Part shown: positions 57,089 through 64,000 of the stretch, in pieces | How the letters are laid out: each line of letters starts with the position of its first letter | Numbering within the stretch: the first letter of the stretch is position 1 | Assembly: GCF_000716435.1 (NCBI RefSeq) | Contig: NZ_JNWO01000021.1 | Span: 186,001-250,000 of the forward strand | Reading direction: 5' to 3' | Length of the DNA stretch: 64,000 bases | From: Streptomyces xylophagus | Lineage (GTDB): Bacteria; Actinomycetota; Actinomycetes; Streptomycetales; Streptomycetaceae | The notes under the pieces: model-generated | The model's input: the letters and a program-made list of their open reading frames with translations, nothing else | What the model was told of the DNA's origin: nothing | Database searches by the model: none | Program-made: the position numbers and the translations under genes

Positions 57089-58102
57089 GTGCGCCGACGC
57101 TCCCTTCTCATCGCTGTTCCCGCAGGACTCGTGACGCTCGCGGGGTGCGGTGACAGCGATTCCTCCTCCAGCAAGGCCAGCGCGTCGCCGTCGCCCTCGC
57201 CGTCCGGCTCGGCCACGACCGCTCCGCCGCCGAAGGTCGTGGACGGTCCGGTGCCGGCGATCACCGCGGGCACGAAGTTCGACGAGAAGCCGACCGTCGC
57301 CAAGGGCACCGGCGATCCGTCGAAGGACCTCGCGGTGAAGACGGTCATCGCGGGCAGCGGCAAGGCCGTAGCGGAGGGCGACTTCGTCCAGGTCAACTAC
57401 CTGGGCCAGATCTGGTCTTCGGCCAAGGTCTTCGACAACTCCTATGACCGCAAGACCCCGTTGGTGATCCAGCTCGCCCAGGGCAGCATCATCGACGGCT
57501 GGCGCTACGGCCTGGCGGGCCGGAAGGTCGGCAGCCGCGTCGTGATGGCCATCCCGCCGACCTGGGGGTACGGCACGACGGGCAACAGCCAGGCGGGCAT
57601 CAAGGGTACCGACACGCTCGTCTTCGTGATCGACGTGCAGGACTCCTTCAACGTCAAGAGCTCCGCCAAGGGCACGACCGTGGCGCAGTCCGACGCCGCG
57701 CTGCCCAAGGTCGGCACGAACACCGACGGCAAGGCCCCCTCGGTGACCATCCCGAAGGCGGACCCGCCGAAGAAGCTGGTGTCGAACTACGTCCTGGAGG
57801 GCGACGGAGCCGTCGTCAAGGCGTCCCAGACGATCCTGTGCCAGTTCAAGGGCGTGGTCTGGAACACCGGCAAGGAGTTCGAATCGACGTACTCCCAGGG
57901 CCGGTTGAGCCAGTTCGCGATCTCGCAGATGGAGTCGGTCGTCAAGGGCCTGGCGCAGGGCGTCACCGGCAAGAAGGTCGGCAGCCGCGTCATGATCGTC
58001 GCGCCCCCGGACCTGGCCTACGGCGACACCCCGCCGACCGGCGGTGCCATCAAGAAGGGCGACACCCTGGTCTTCTCGGTCGACATCCTGGCGGCGATGT
58101 AG
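57089..58102 (+). CDS. FKBP-type peptidyl-prolyl isomerase lipoprotein with two domains
   Basis: This 337-residue exported lipoprotein has a signal peptide with lipobox TLAGC (Cys20) and a Ser/Pro linker. Two FKBP-like domains follow: domain 1 (about 90-190: GDFVQVNYLGQIWSSAKVFD, IIDGWRYGLAGRKVGSRVVM) and domain 2 (about 240-337: VVKGLAQGVTGKKVGSRVMI, DTLVFSVDIL). Several FKBP active-site aromatics are changed in domain 2. It probably folds secreted proteins. The start is GTG 57089; a TAGAGT box at 57037-57042 is a possible -10. Confidence 0.9.
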   Translation: MRRRSLLIAVPAGLVTLAGCGDSDSSSSKASASPSPSPSGSATTAPPPKVVDGPVPAITAGTKFDEKPTVAKGTGDPSKDLAVKTVIAGSGKAVAEGDFVQVNYLGQIWSSAKVFDNSYDRKTPLVIQLAQGSIIDGWRYGLAGRKVGSRVVMAIPPTWGYGTTGNSQAGIKGTDTLVFVIDVQDSFNVKSSAKGTTVAQSDAALPKVGTNTDGKAPSVTIPKADPPKKLVSNYVLEGDGAVVKASQTILCQFKGVVWNTGKEFESTYSQGRLSQFAISQMESVVKGLAQGVTGKKVGSRVMIVAPPDLAYGDTPPTGGAIKKGDTLVFSVDILAAM

Positions 58103-58193
58103 TCCACAGGTGGAGGGCGTCCCGGCGCACGACTCCGACCGGGATGCGAGACTGTCCGAGTTGCCTTGTCGTACACAAGCAGGAGCTAGAGAC

Positions 58194-58565
58194 GTGAGCA
58201 TCGAGAAGCCCGAGATCGACTTCCCGGGTGGCGAGCCCCCGGCCGACCTGGAGATCAAGGACCTTTGGGAGGGTGAGGGCGAGGTCGCCAAGTCGGGCCA
58301 GAACGTCACCGTCCACTACGTGGGCGTGGCCTTCAGCACCGGCGAGGAGTTCGACGCCAGCTGGAACCGCGGCACCCCGTTCAAGTTCCCGCTCGGTGGC
58401 GGCCGTGTCATCAAGGGCTGGGACCAGGGCGTGCAGGGCATGAAGGTCGGCGGCCGTCGCCAGCTGACCATCCCGGCACACCTCGCCTACGGCAACCAGA
58501 GCCCGACCCCGGCGATCAAGCCGGGCGAGACCCTGATTTTCGTGGTCGACCTCGTCGCCGTCTGA
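58194..58565 (+). CDS. FKBP-type peptidyl-prolyl cis-trans isomerase
   Basis: This 123-residue single-domain cytosolic FKBP has NVTVHYVGVAFSTGEEFDAS, RVIKGWDQGVQGMKVGGRRQ (in part), LTIPAHLAYGNQSP and ETLIFVVDLVAV, with the key Tyr, Phe, Trp and Tyr residues of the active pocket present. The GTG at 58194 follows AGGAG by 8 bp. It lies 91 bp after the two-domain lipoprotein gene. Confidence 0.94.
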   Translation: MSIEKPEIDFPGGEPPADLEIKDLWEGEGEVAKSGQNVTVHYVGVAFSTGEEFDASWNRGTPFKFPLGGGRVIKGWDQGVQGMKVGGRRQLTIPAHLAYGNQSPTPAIKPGETLIFVVDLVAV

Positions 58566-58595
58566 TCACCGGATCCGACCGGACCCGATCACCTG

Positions 58596-58623
58596 GGGCC
58601 CATGCCTGCTCGGGCATGGGCCC
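58596..58623 (+). terminator. terminator after FKBP gene
   Basis: GGGCCCATGCC (58596-58606) pairs with GGCATGGGCCC (58613-58623) with a 6-nt loop. Confidence 0.8.
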
Positions 58624-58695
58624 TCGGCTTTTGCCGGGCCCTCGTGGGGCGGTACGGTCATCGTTCGTAAGCACATAGGAAGGCGAAGGGCGTCG

Positions 58696-59649
58696 ATGGC
58701 CATTGCCAAGGCCGAGCGGCTGATGAACCTCGCGCTGTGTCTGCTCGGGACGCGGCGGCCGCTCAGCAAGCGTGAGCTGCGGGAATCCATCGAGGCCTAC
58801 CTCGAAGCCGGGTCCGACGACTCCTTCAACCGGATGTTCGAGCGCGACAAGGACGATCTGCGCGAACTCGGGCTGGTCATCGAGACGGTGGAGAACCTGG
58901 ACGGCGAGGTCGGCTATCTCGCCCGCCGTGACAGCAACCGCCTCCCGCCCATCACCCTCGACGCCGAGGAGGCCGCCGCGCTCGGTCTCGCCGCCAAGGT
59001 GTGGCAGCAGGCCCGTCTCGCCGGTGCCGCCAGCGGCGCCCTGCAGAAACTGCGCGCGGCCGGAATGCCCGAGGACCTCGACCCGTACGAGCCGCACGGC
59101 GCCCTGGAGCCGCGCATTCCGGTGCACGAGGCGTCGTTCGAGCCGCTGATGCTGGCCTGCCGCGACCGTCGGCCCGTCGTGTTCGAGTACCGCAAGGCCA
59201 CCGCCGCCCGCCCCGAGACGCGGAGCGTCGAGCCGTGGGCCCTCGAGTGCTGGCGCGGCCACTGGTACCTCGCGGGCTGGGACCGGGACCGCGGGGCCGA
59301 GCGGGTCTTCCGGCTCTCCCGGATCACCGGCAGAGTGCGGTCGCGCAACGGGCGGTTCACCGCGGACATCCCCGATGTCGTGACCGTGCGCGAGACCGTC
59401 GCGAGCTGGGCGGGGGAGACCGCCGACCGCTCCGCGCTGATCCGGCTGCGCACCGGCTCCGGGTACCCCCTGCGGGCGAAAGCCACGGCGGTGCGGGAAC
59501 TCGGGGACGGCTGGGACGAGTTGGAGATTCCGTACGGCCACGGACTGGACGCCTGGCTGGTGGAGTTCGGGCCCGATGTCGTGGTCCTGGAGCCCGCCGA
59601 GCTGCGGGCCGACGTGGTGGACCGGCTGCGTGCCGTGGCCAAGGGCTGA
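58696..59649 (+). CDS. pafB: WYL-domain regulator PafB
   Basis: This 317-residue protein has an N-terminal winged helix (RRPLSKRELRESIEAYL) and a WYL domain (RRPVVFEYRKATA, WALECWRGHWYLAGWD with Trp-Tyr-Leu), then a C-terminal extension. In mycobacteria PafB and PafC form a heterodimer that activates RecA-independent DNA-damage genes and binds single-stranded DNA. The ATG at 58696 follows AGGAAGGCGAAGGG. It is followed by pafC after 19 bp. Confidence 0.92.
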   Translation: MAIAKAERLMNLALCLLGTRRPLSKRELRESIEAYLEAGSDDSFNRMFERDKDDLRELGLVIETVENLDGEVGYLARRDSNRLPPITLDAEEAAALGLAAKVWQQARLAGAASGALQKLRAAGMPEDLDPYEPHGALEPRIPVHEASFEPLMLACRDRRPVVFEYRKATAARPETRSVEPWALECWRGHWYLAGWDRDRGAERVFRLSRITGRVRSRNGRFTADIPDVVTVRETVASWAGETADRSALIRLRTGSGYPLRAKATAVRELGDGWDELEIPYGHGLDAWLVEFGPDVVVLEPAELRADVVDRLRAVAKG

Positions 59650-59668
59650 GGGGGAGCGGAAGAGAACT

Positions 59669-60694
59669 GTGGCAGGCAAACCGGTCAGGCCCGTGAACGC
59701 CATCGACCAGACCCGGCGGATGCTCTCCCTGGTGACCTATCTGAAGGAGCGCCCCGGAGCACGTATCGAGGACGTGGCCCGTGCCTTCGGGATCACCGAG
59801 GACGAGCTGGTCTCCGACCTCGACATCCTGCCCATGTGCGGGACCAGCTTCCGCGGCGGCGACCTGCTCGACATCGACACCGACGGCGACCGCATCTGGT
59901 GGCACAACCCCGACGACGTCGCCGAGCCGCTCCGGCTGGCGGCCGACGAGGCGACCGCGCTGCTGGTGGCCGCCCGCGCCGTATCCACGTTGCCGGGCCT
60001 GCGCGAGAGCGACCGGCAGGCGCTGTTGCGGGCCAACGCCAAGCTGGAGGCGGCGGCCGGTGAGGCGGCCGGAGCCAGTGCACGGCTTTCGGTGACCTTC
60101 GAGTCCGAGGGCGGTGTCTTCGCCGACGTCGACCGGGCGATCTCCGAGCGCCGGCGCCTGTGGATCCGCTACTACTCGCCCGCGCGCGACGAGTTGAGCG
60201 AGCGCGAGATCGACCCCATCCGCCTGGTCAGCGTCGGGCACACGTACGTGGAGGCCTGGTGCCGGCGCTCCGAGGCGCGCCGCACCTTCCGGCTCGACCG
60301 GGTCGCCGAGATCAAGATCCTCGACGAGCCGTCCGCGCCGCCCGAGATCGAACTGCGGGACCTGTCGGAGGCGCTGGTGCAGCCCGCCGCCGAGGACCCG
60401 GAGGTCGTCGTGGAGGTCGGCCCGGGTGGACGCTGGGTCGCCGAGTACTACCCGCACGACAGTGCCGATGAGCTTCCCGACGGCGGGCTGCGTATTACCT
60501 TGCGCACCCCCGACCCGACGTCCCTGCGACGCCTGGCCCTACGGCTCGGGCGCGACGGCCGGATCGTCTCGCCGGGCGACCTCGCCGACAGCGCCCGACG
60601 GGCCGCCCGCGAGGCGTTGACGGCGTACGACGGACCGCAGGGCGTTGTTGATGGTGTGCACGGAGTTGACGACAGGCAGGAGCAAGGGCTGTGA
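59669..60694 (+). CDS. pafC: WYL-domain regulator PafC
   Basis: This 341-residue paralogue of PafB has an N-terminal helix-turn-helix (YLKERPGARIEDVARAFGIT), a WYL domain (RRRLWIRYYSPARDE, VSVGHTYVEAWCRRSEARR) and a C-terminal domain. The first position of the WYL triad is changed (Val-Glu-Ala-Trp). The GTG at 59669 has GGAAGAG upstream. It acts with PafB, by analogy with mycobacteria. Its stop overlaps the next start by 4 bp. Confidence 0.92.
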   Translation: MAGKPVRPVNAIDQTRRMLSLVTYLKERPGARIEDVARAFGITEDELVSDLDILPMCGTSFRGGDLLDIDTDGDRIWWHNPDDVAEPLRLAADEATALLVAARAVSTLPGLRESDRQALLRANAKLEAAAGEAAGASARLSVTFESEGGVFADVDRAISERRRLWIRYYSPARDELSEREIDPIRLVSVGHTYVEAWCRRSEARRTFRLDRVAEIKILDEPSAPPEIELRDLSEALVQPAAEDPEVVVEVGPGGRWVAEYYPHDSADELPDGGLRITLRTPDPTSLRRLALRLGRDGRIVSPGDLADSARRAAREALTAYDGPQGVVDGVHGVDDRQEQGL

Positions 60695-61002
60695 GTGAGT
60701 CGACGATGTCGGGTGTCCCGGGCGTCTCGGGTGTTCCGGAGATGACGGTGGCCGCCGCGTTCGCCGGGATGAAGAGCGTGGTGCCGGTGATGTTCAGAGC
60801 GGGCTGCCCGGACTGCCGGGGCAACTTCGAACTGGCGGCGAGCGCCCTGCGTCTCGCCATCGGCGCCACCAGCCGCACCACGTTCTACTCGTTCACCTGC
60901 CCCGACTGCGGCGCCGCGGTCCGCAAGCCCGCGGGTGAGCGGATCGTCGAACTGCTCACCGGCGGCGGGGTCAGGACCCTGCGGCTGACCTCCGTCGGAT
61001 AA
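60691..61002 (+). CDS. small zinc-ribbon protein of unknown function
   Basis: This 103-residue protein has two CPDC knuckles (AGCPDCRGNFEL and FTCPDCGAAVRK), which probably hold one zinc. The N-terminal ~20 residues are Ser/Gly/Val/Pro-rich. It is coupled to pafC by a GTGA overlap; this coupling suggests a role linked to PafBC but nothing is known. Confidence 0.75.
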   Translation: MSESTMSGVPGVSGVPEMTVAAAFAGMKSVVPVMFRAGCPDCRGNFELAASALRLAIGATSRTTFYSFTCPDCGAAVRKPAGERIVELLTGGGVRTLRLTSVG

Positions 61003-61009
61003 CAGGGTC

Positions 61010-61015
61010 TAGGCT
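61010..61015 (+). promoter_or_regulatory. -10 box for a leaderless small-protein transcript
   Basis: TAGGCT ends 6 nt before the ATG at 61022, without a ribosome-binding site. Confidence 0.5.
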
Positions 61016-61021
61016 CGCCCC

Positions 61022-61216
61022 ATGTTCTGGGCGATGGTCGCGGTAGCTGTGGGTTTCCTTGGTCTCGCCGTGCTCGGCGTGCTCGCCGTCCGGGTCTTCC
61101 TGGAGGCGCAGCGGCTCGGACGCCAGGTCACGGACGCCGCGCAGCGCATCAACAGGGCGGCCGAGGACCTGGAACGGGCGGCCGTGGCGACGGCCCGTTC
61201 CGTCGACGCACTGTGA
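61022..61216 (+). CDS. small membrane protein with coiled-coil tail
   Basis: This 64-residue protein has one membrane helix (MVAVAVGFLGLAVLGVLAV) and then a helical tail with a heptad-like pattern (RQVTDAAQRINRAAEDLERA). It has no known family. It sits between the zinc-ribbon gene and tatA. Confidence 0.65.
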   Translation: MFWAMVAVAVGFLGLAVLGVLAVRVFLEAQRLGRQVTDAAQRINRAAEDLERAAVATARSVDAL

Positions 61217-61408
61217 GTCACGTATGCGTGGGGTGTGAGTTGCGCGCCTGATGCGCTTCGCGTCACTTTGCCCTGTCACGTTGTCGGTGGGGGCAGGTAC
61301 GCTGCTGATCGCGGTCCGGATAACGAGGCCCGGAGCGCGGACCGGGAGTACGCACGGGGATTGCCTGACGTTTACCCCTGAGCGTTACGATCGCTGGCAG
61401 CACGAACG

Positions 61409-61424
61409 TCGGACACATGTCCGA
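61409..61424. promoter_or_regulatory. palindrome upstream of tatA
   Basis: TCGGACA-CA-TGTCCGA has perfect 7-bp arms, 53 bp upstream of the tatA start in the 260-bp gap. Confidence 0.35.
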
Positions 61425-61476
61425 GCGATCGGACAGCACCCCCACCCCAGCCGCCTCGGTGAGAAGGTAAAGACTT

Positions 61477-61758
61477 ATGTTCGGAAGGCTCGGAGCTCCC
61501 GAGATCATTCTCATCCTCGTCGTCATCGTGCTGCTCTTCGGCGCGAAGAAGCTTCCGGACATGGCCCGCTCGCTCGGCAAGTCCGCCCGCATCCTCAAGA
61601 GCGAAGCCAAGGCGATGAAGGAAGAGGGCAACACCACCCCCGCCCCCGCCGGCCCGCCGAACACCGACGAGCCCGTGCAGCGCACCATCCAGGCGGCCCC
61701 CGGCGACGTGACCAGCTCGCGCCCCGTCACTGAGCCGTCGGACACGACCAAGCGCTGA
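61477..61758 (+). CDS. tatA: twin-arginine translocase subunit TatA
   Basis: This 93-residue protein has one N-terminal membrane helix (EIILILVVIVLLFGAKKLPD), the conserved Phe-Gly hinge and an amphipathic helix (MARSLGKSARILKSEAKAMK), then a Pro/Thr-rich tail. TatA polymers form the channel for folded proteins exported by the Tat path. The ATG follows GAGAAGG by 9 bp. tatC follows after 48 bp. Confidence 0.95.
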   Translation: MFGRLGAPEIILILVVIVLLFGAKKLPDMARSLGKSARILKSEAKAMKEEGNTTPAPAGPPNTDEPVQRTIQAAPGDVTSSRPVTEPSDTTKR

Positions 61759-61806
61759 CGCAGGGCCGGGACGCCCCCGGCCTGCCGCACGAGATGAGGA
61801 CGTGGG

Positions 61807-62769
61807 TTGCCTAAGTCTGCCCGCACGAAGGAGAAGGACCCCGAGGGGCGGATGCCCCTCGCGGACCATCTGCGCGAGCTGCGCAACCGGCTCGCGAAGG
61901 CGATGCTCGCCATCATCGTGGTGACCTGCGTGGCCGCCTTCTTCTACAACGACATCGTCAACATCATCACCAAGCCGGTGTTGCACTCGGTCGGTTGCTC
62001 CCAGAACTTCGAGCAGCTGGCGAAGACGTCCAAGACGTCCCAGCCGTGCGCGCAGATCACGATCAACGGTCTGCTGACGCCGTTCACCCTGGCGTTGAAG
62101 GTGTCCCTGATGGCCGGTGTCGTCCTGGCCTCCCCGGTCTGGCTGTACCAGCTGTGGGGCTTCGTCGCCCCCGGCCTGCACAAGAACGAGAAGAAGTACG
62201 CGCTCTCCTTCGTGGGCACCGGCGTTCCGCTGTTCCTCGGCGGCGCCTACTTCGCCTACAAGGTGCTGCCCACCACGGCGCAGGTCCTGATCGGCTTCAC
62301 GCCCAAGGACGTCAACAACCTGCTGCCGCTGGACGACCTGCTCGACCTGGTCACGCGCATGGTGCTCGTCTTCGGCCTCTCCTTCGAGCTGCCACTGCTG
62401 CTGATCATGCTCAACCTCACGGGTGCGCTGACCGGCAAGCGGATGCTCGGCTGGTGGCGCGGCATGATCCTCGGCATCACGGTCTTCGCTGCCGTCGCCA
62501 CCCCCAGCACCGACCCGCTGACCATGCTGGCCCTGGCCGGGCCGATCTGGGTGCTGTACTTCGCCGCGGTCGTCTTCTCCCTGGTCAACGACCGGCGCAA
62601 GCGCCGCCGCGATGCGGAGGGACCGGGCGACGACGAGGCCTCCGACCTGGACCTCACTCCCGAGGACATCGGTGAGATCGAAGCCGTCTCGGCCGGCCGG
62701 GCAGCTCTGCCCGAGCAGGCGAGCGGTACGGGTTCGGACCGGGTCAACGGCTATGACGACGTGACCTGA
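61807..62769 (+). CDS. tatC: twin-arginine translocase subunit TatC
   Basis: This 320-residue protein has six membrane segments. The N-terminal DHLRELRNRLAKAML is the conserved cytosolic signal-peptide-binding region, and PVWLYQLWGFVAPGLHKNEK is the signature loop. The C-terminal ~60 residues are charged and disordered. The start is a TTG at 61807, an uncommon codon, with GAGGAC about 7 bp upstream; no ATG or GTG gives a full N-terminus. It works with TatA. Confidence 0.95.
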   Translation: MPKSARTKEKDPEGRMPLADHLRELRNRLAKAMLAIIVVTCVAAFFYNDIVNIITKPVLHSVGCSQNFEQLAKTSKTSQPCAQITINGLLTPFTLALKVSLMAGVVLASPVWLYQLWGFVAPGLHKNEKKYALSFVGTGVPLFLGGAYFAYKVLPTTAQVLIGFTPKDVNNLLPLDDLLDLVTRMVLVFGLSFELPLLLIMLNLTGALTGKRMLGWWRGMILGITVFAAVATPSTDPLTMLALAGPIWVLYFAAVVFSLVNDRRKRRRDAEGPGDDEASDLDLTPEDIGEIEAVSAGRAALPEQASGTGSDRVNGYDDVT

Positions 62770-62788
62770 TCCCCTCCGGATCTCCGCC

Positions 62789-62825
62789 GAGACCGGCCGT
62801 TCCCGCAGCGCGGGCGGCCGGTCTC
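62789..62825 (+). terminator. terminator after tatC
   Basis: GAGACCGGCCG (62789-62799) pairs with CGGCCGGTCTC (62815-62825); CCGC-AGC-GCGG pairs inside the loop. Confidence 0.75.
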
Positions 62826-62899
62826 CGTGTGTGCGGGGTTCATGGGAACGGATAATGATCGTCCTGTTGTCAGTGGCGCCCGGTACGCTCGAAAGCACG

Positions 62900-64000
62900 A
62901 TGACAGAGGACCTCTCCCCGGCCGAGCGGTACGCGGCAGCCCGCCTGCGGGCAGCCGAGCAGGCCACCGCGCTCGCGGACTTCCGCGAGATGTACGACTT
63001 CGGTCTCGACCCCTTCCAGATCGAGGCCTGCCAGGCGCTCGAAGCGGGGAAGGGCGTGCTGGTAGCGGCGCCCACCGGCTCCGGCAAGACGATCGTCGGC
63101 GAGTTCGCCGTCCACCTCGCCCTCCAGCAGGGCAAGAAGTGCTTCTACACGACCCCCATCAAGGCACTGTCGAACCAGAAGTACGCCGACCTGTGCCGCC
63201 GCTACGGCGCGGACAAGGTCGGCCTGCTCACCGGCGACAACAGCGTCAACTCCGAGGCACCGGTGGTCGTCATGACCACCGAGGTGCTGCGCAACATGCT
63301 GTACGCCGGTTCGCAGACCCTCCTCGGCCTCGGATACGTGGTCATGGACGAGGTGCACTACCTCTCGGACCGCTTCCGTGGTGCCGTGTGGGAGGAGGTG
63401 ATCATCCACCTCCCCGAGTCGGTGACCCTGGTCTCCCTGTCGGCGACCGTGTCGAACGCCGAGGAGTTCGGCGACTGGCTCGACACCGTCCGCGGCCACA
63501 CCGAGGTCATCGTCTCCGAGCACCGGCCCGTCCCGCTGTTCCAGCACGTGCTCGCCGGGCGGCGGATGTACGACCTGTTCGAGGAGGGCGAGGGCAACAA
63601 GAAGGCCGTCAACCCCGACCTCACCCGCCTGGCCCGCATGGAGGCCCAGCGCCCCTCGTACCAGGACCGCAAGCGTGGCCGTGCCATGCGTGAGGCCGAC
63701 CGGGAGCGCGAGCGCAGATCGCGTTCGCGGGTGTGGACGCCGGGCCGTCCTGAGGTCATCGAGCGGCTGGACAGCGAGGACCTGCTGCCCGCCATCACGT
63801 TCATCTTCAGCCGCGCCGCCTGCGAGGCCGCCGTGCAGCAGTGTCTGTACGCCGGGCTGCGGCTCAACGACGACGACGCGCGGGAAAAGGTGCGCGCCCT
63901 CGTCGAGGAGCGCACGGCGTCCATTCCCAACGAGGACCTGCATGTCCTCGGGTACTACGAGTGGTTGGAGGGCCTGGAGCGCGGTATCGCGGCCCATCAC
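62900..64000 (+). CDS. helY: HelY-type DEAD/DEAH-box helicase, N-terminal part (partial)
   Basis: These 367 codons are the beginning of a superfamily 2 helicase of the Ski2/HelY group and run off the right edge. Walker A is VLVAAPTGSGKTIVGEFAVH (about residues 53-72), motif Ia FYTTPIKALSNQKY, motif II VMDEVHYL (DEVH) and motif III SLSATVSN. A basic stretch (RKRGRAMREADRERERRSR) follows at about 255-275. A TACGCT box at 62884-62889 may be the -10. RNA or DNA unwinding is expected; the actual substrate is unknown. Confidence 0.92.
   Translation, partial: MTEDLSPAERYAAARLRAAEQATALADFREMYDFGLDPFQIEACQALEAGKGVLVAAPTGSGKTIVGEFAVHLALQQGKKCFYTTPIKALSNQKYADLCRRYGADKVGLLTGDNSVNSEAPVVVMTTEVLRNMLYAGSQTLLGLGYVVMDEVHYLSDRFRGAVWEEVIIHLPESVTLVSLSATVSNAEEFGDWLDTVRGHTEVIVSEHRPVPLFQHVLAGRRMYDLFEEGEGNKKAVNPDLTRLARMEAQRPSYQDRKRGRAMREADRERERRSRSRVWTPGRPEVIERLDSEDLLPAITFIFSRAACEAAVQQCLYAGLRLNDDDAREKVRALVEERTASIPNEDLHVLGYYEWLEGLERGIAAHH

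Overview
The window is high-GC actinobacterial DNA and looks like a Streptomyces chromosome. It has strong GC bias at third codon positions, many GTG starts, several leaderless genes, mycothiol synthesis (mshC), an F420-type LLM oxidoreductase, a complete Pup-proteasome system and an IclR-controlled glycerol operon (gylR-glpFKD). No tRNA, rRNA, CRISPR array, transposase or prophage gene was seen. The window opens inside a RecD2-like gene and closes inside a helY-type helicase gene.

Layout. 1-10.1 kb: a RecD2-like protein, an aldo/keto reductase, an LLM oxidoreductase, a ferritin-like protein and a CorA-type transporter, then the conserved actinobacterial set phosphatase - DUF3090 - SCO1664-family - mshC, and a PAC2 protein. 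10.3-26.4 kb: a probably accessory block devoted to methylthioadenosine/methylthioribose (MTA/MTR) salvage. One operon carries a BMP-type nucleoside ABC importer, a nucleoside phosphorylase, an MTA/SAH-type deaminase and a GntR/FadR regulator. Divergent from it is mtnA. Then come mtnB-mtnC-mtnD and, divergent again, a ribose-type ABC importer with mtnK. Three small cysteine-containing leader ORFs lie at the heads of these units, two of them before clear hairpins, which suggests sulfur-responsive attenuation. 26.5-31.7 kb: glpD, glpK, glpF and gylR, with two matching GylR-like operators. 32-36.4 kb: cobalamin-dependent metH and a HAD hydrolase. 36.8-41 kb: two tandem orphan solute-binding lipoproteins and an orphan NarL-type response regulator, followed by 0.9 kb without a gene but rich in tandem repeats. 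41.7-46.9 kb: a RecB-family nuclease, an M50 site-2 protease, trmI, a secreted protein and a ferredoxin. 47.3-60.7 kb: arc, dop, pup, a decayed endonuclease VII gene, prcB, prcA, a lacI/MFS pair, pafA, two FKBP genes, pafB and pafC. 60.7-64 kb: two small proteins, tatA, tatC and the helicase.

How the genes work together. MTR-1-phosphate can be reached by importing MTR and phosphorylating it (MtnK), or by importing a nucleoside, deaminating it and phosphorolysing it. MtnA, MtnB, MtnC and MtnD then lead towards the methionine keto acid; metH lies 6 kb further on. PafA attaches Pup (which ends in Gln and must first be deamidated by Dop) to target proteins; ARC unfolds them and PrcBA degrades them. 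PafB and PafC are WYL regulators known to control the DNA-damage response in mycobacteria. The backbone genes are the same set found between helY and the mshC/Rv2135c region in Mycobacterium tuberculosis, so the mtn and glp blocks look like later insertions into old synteny.
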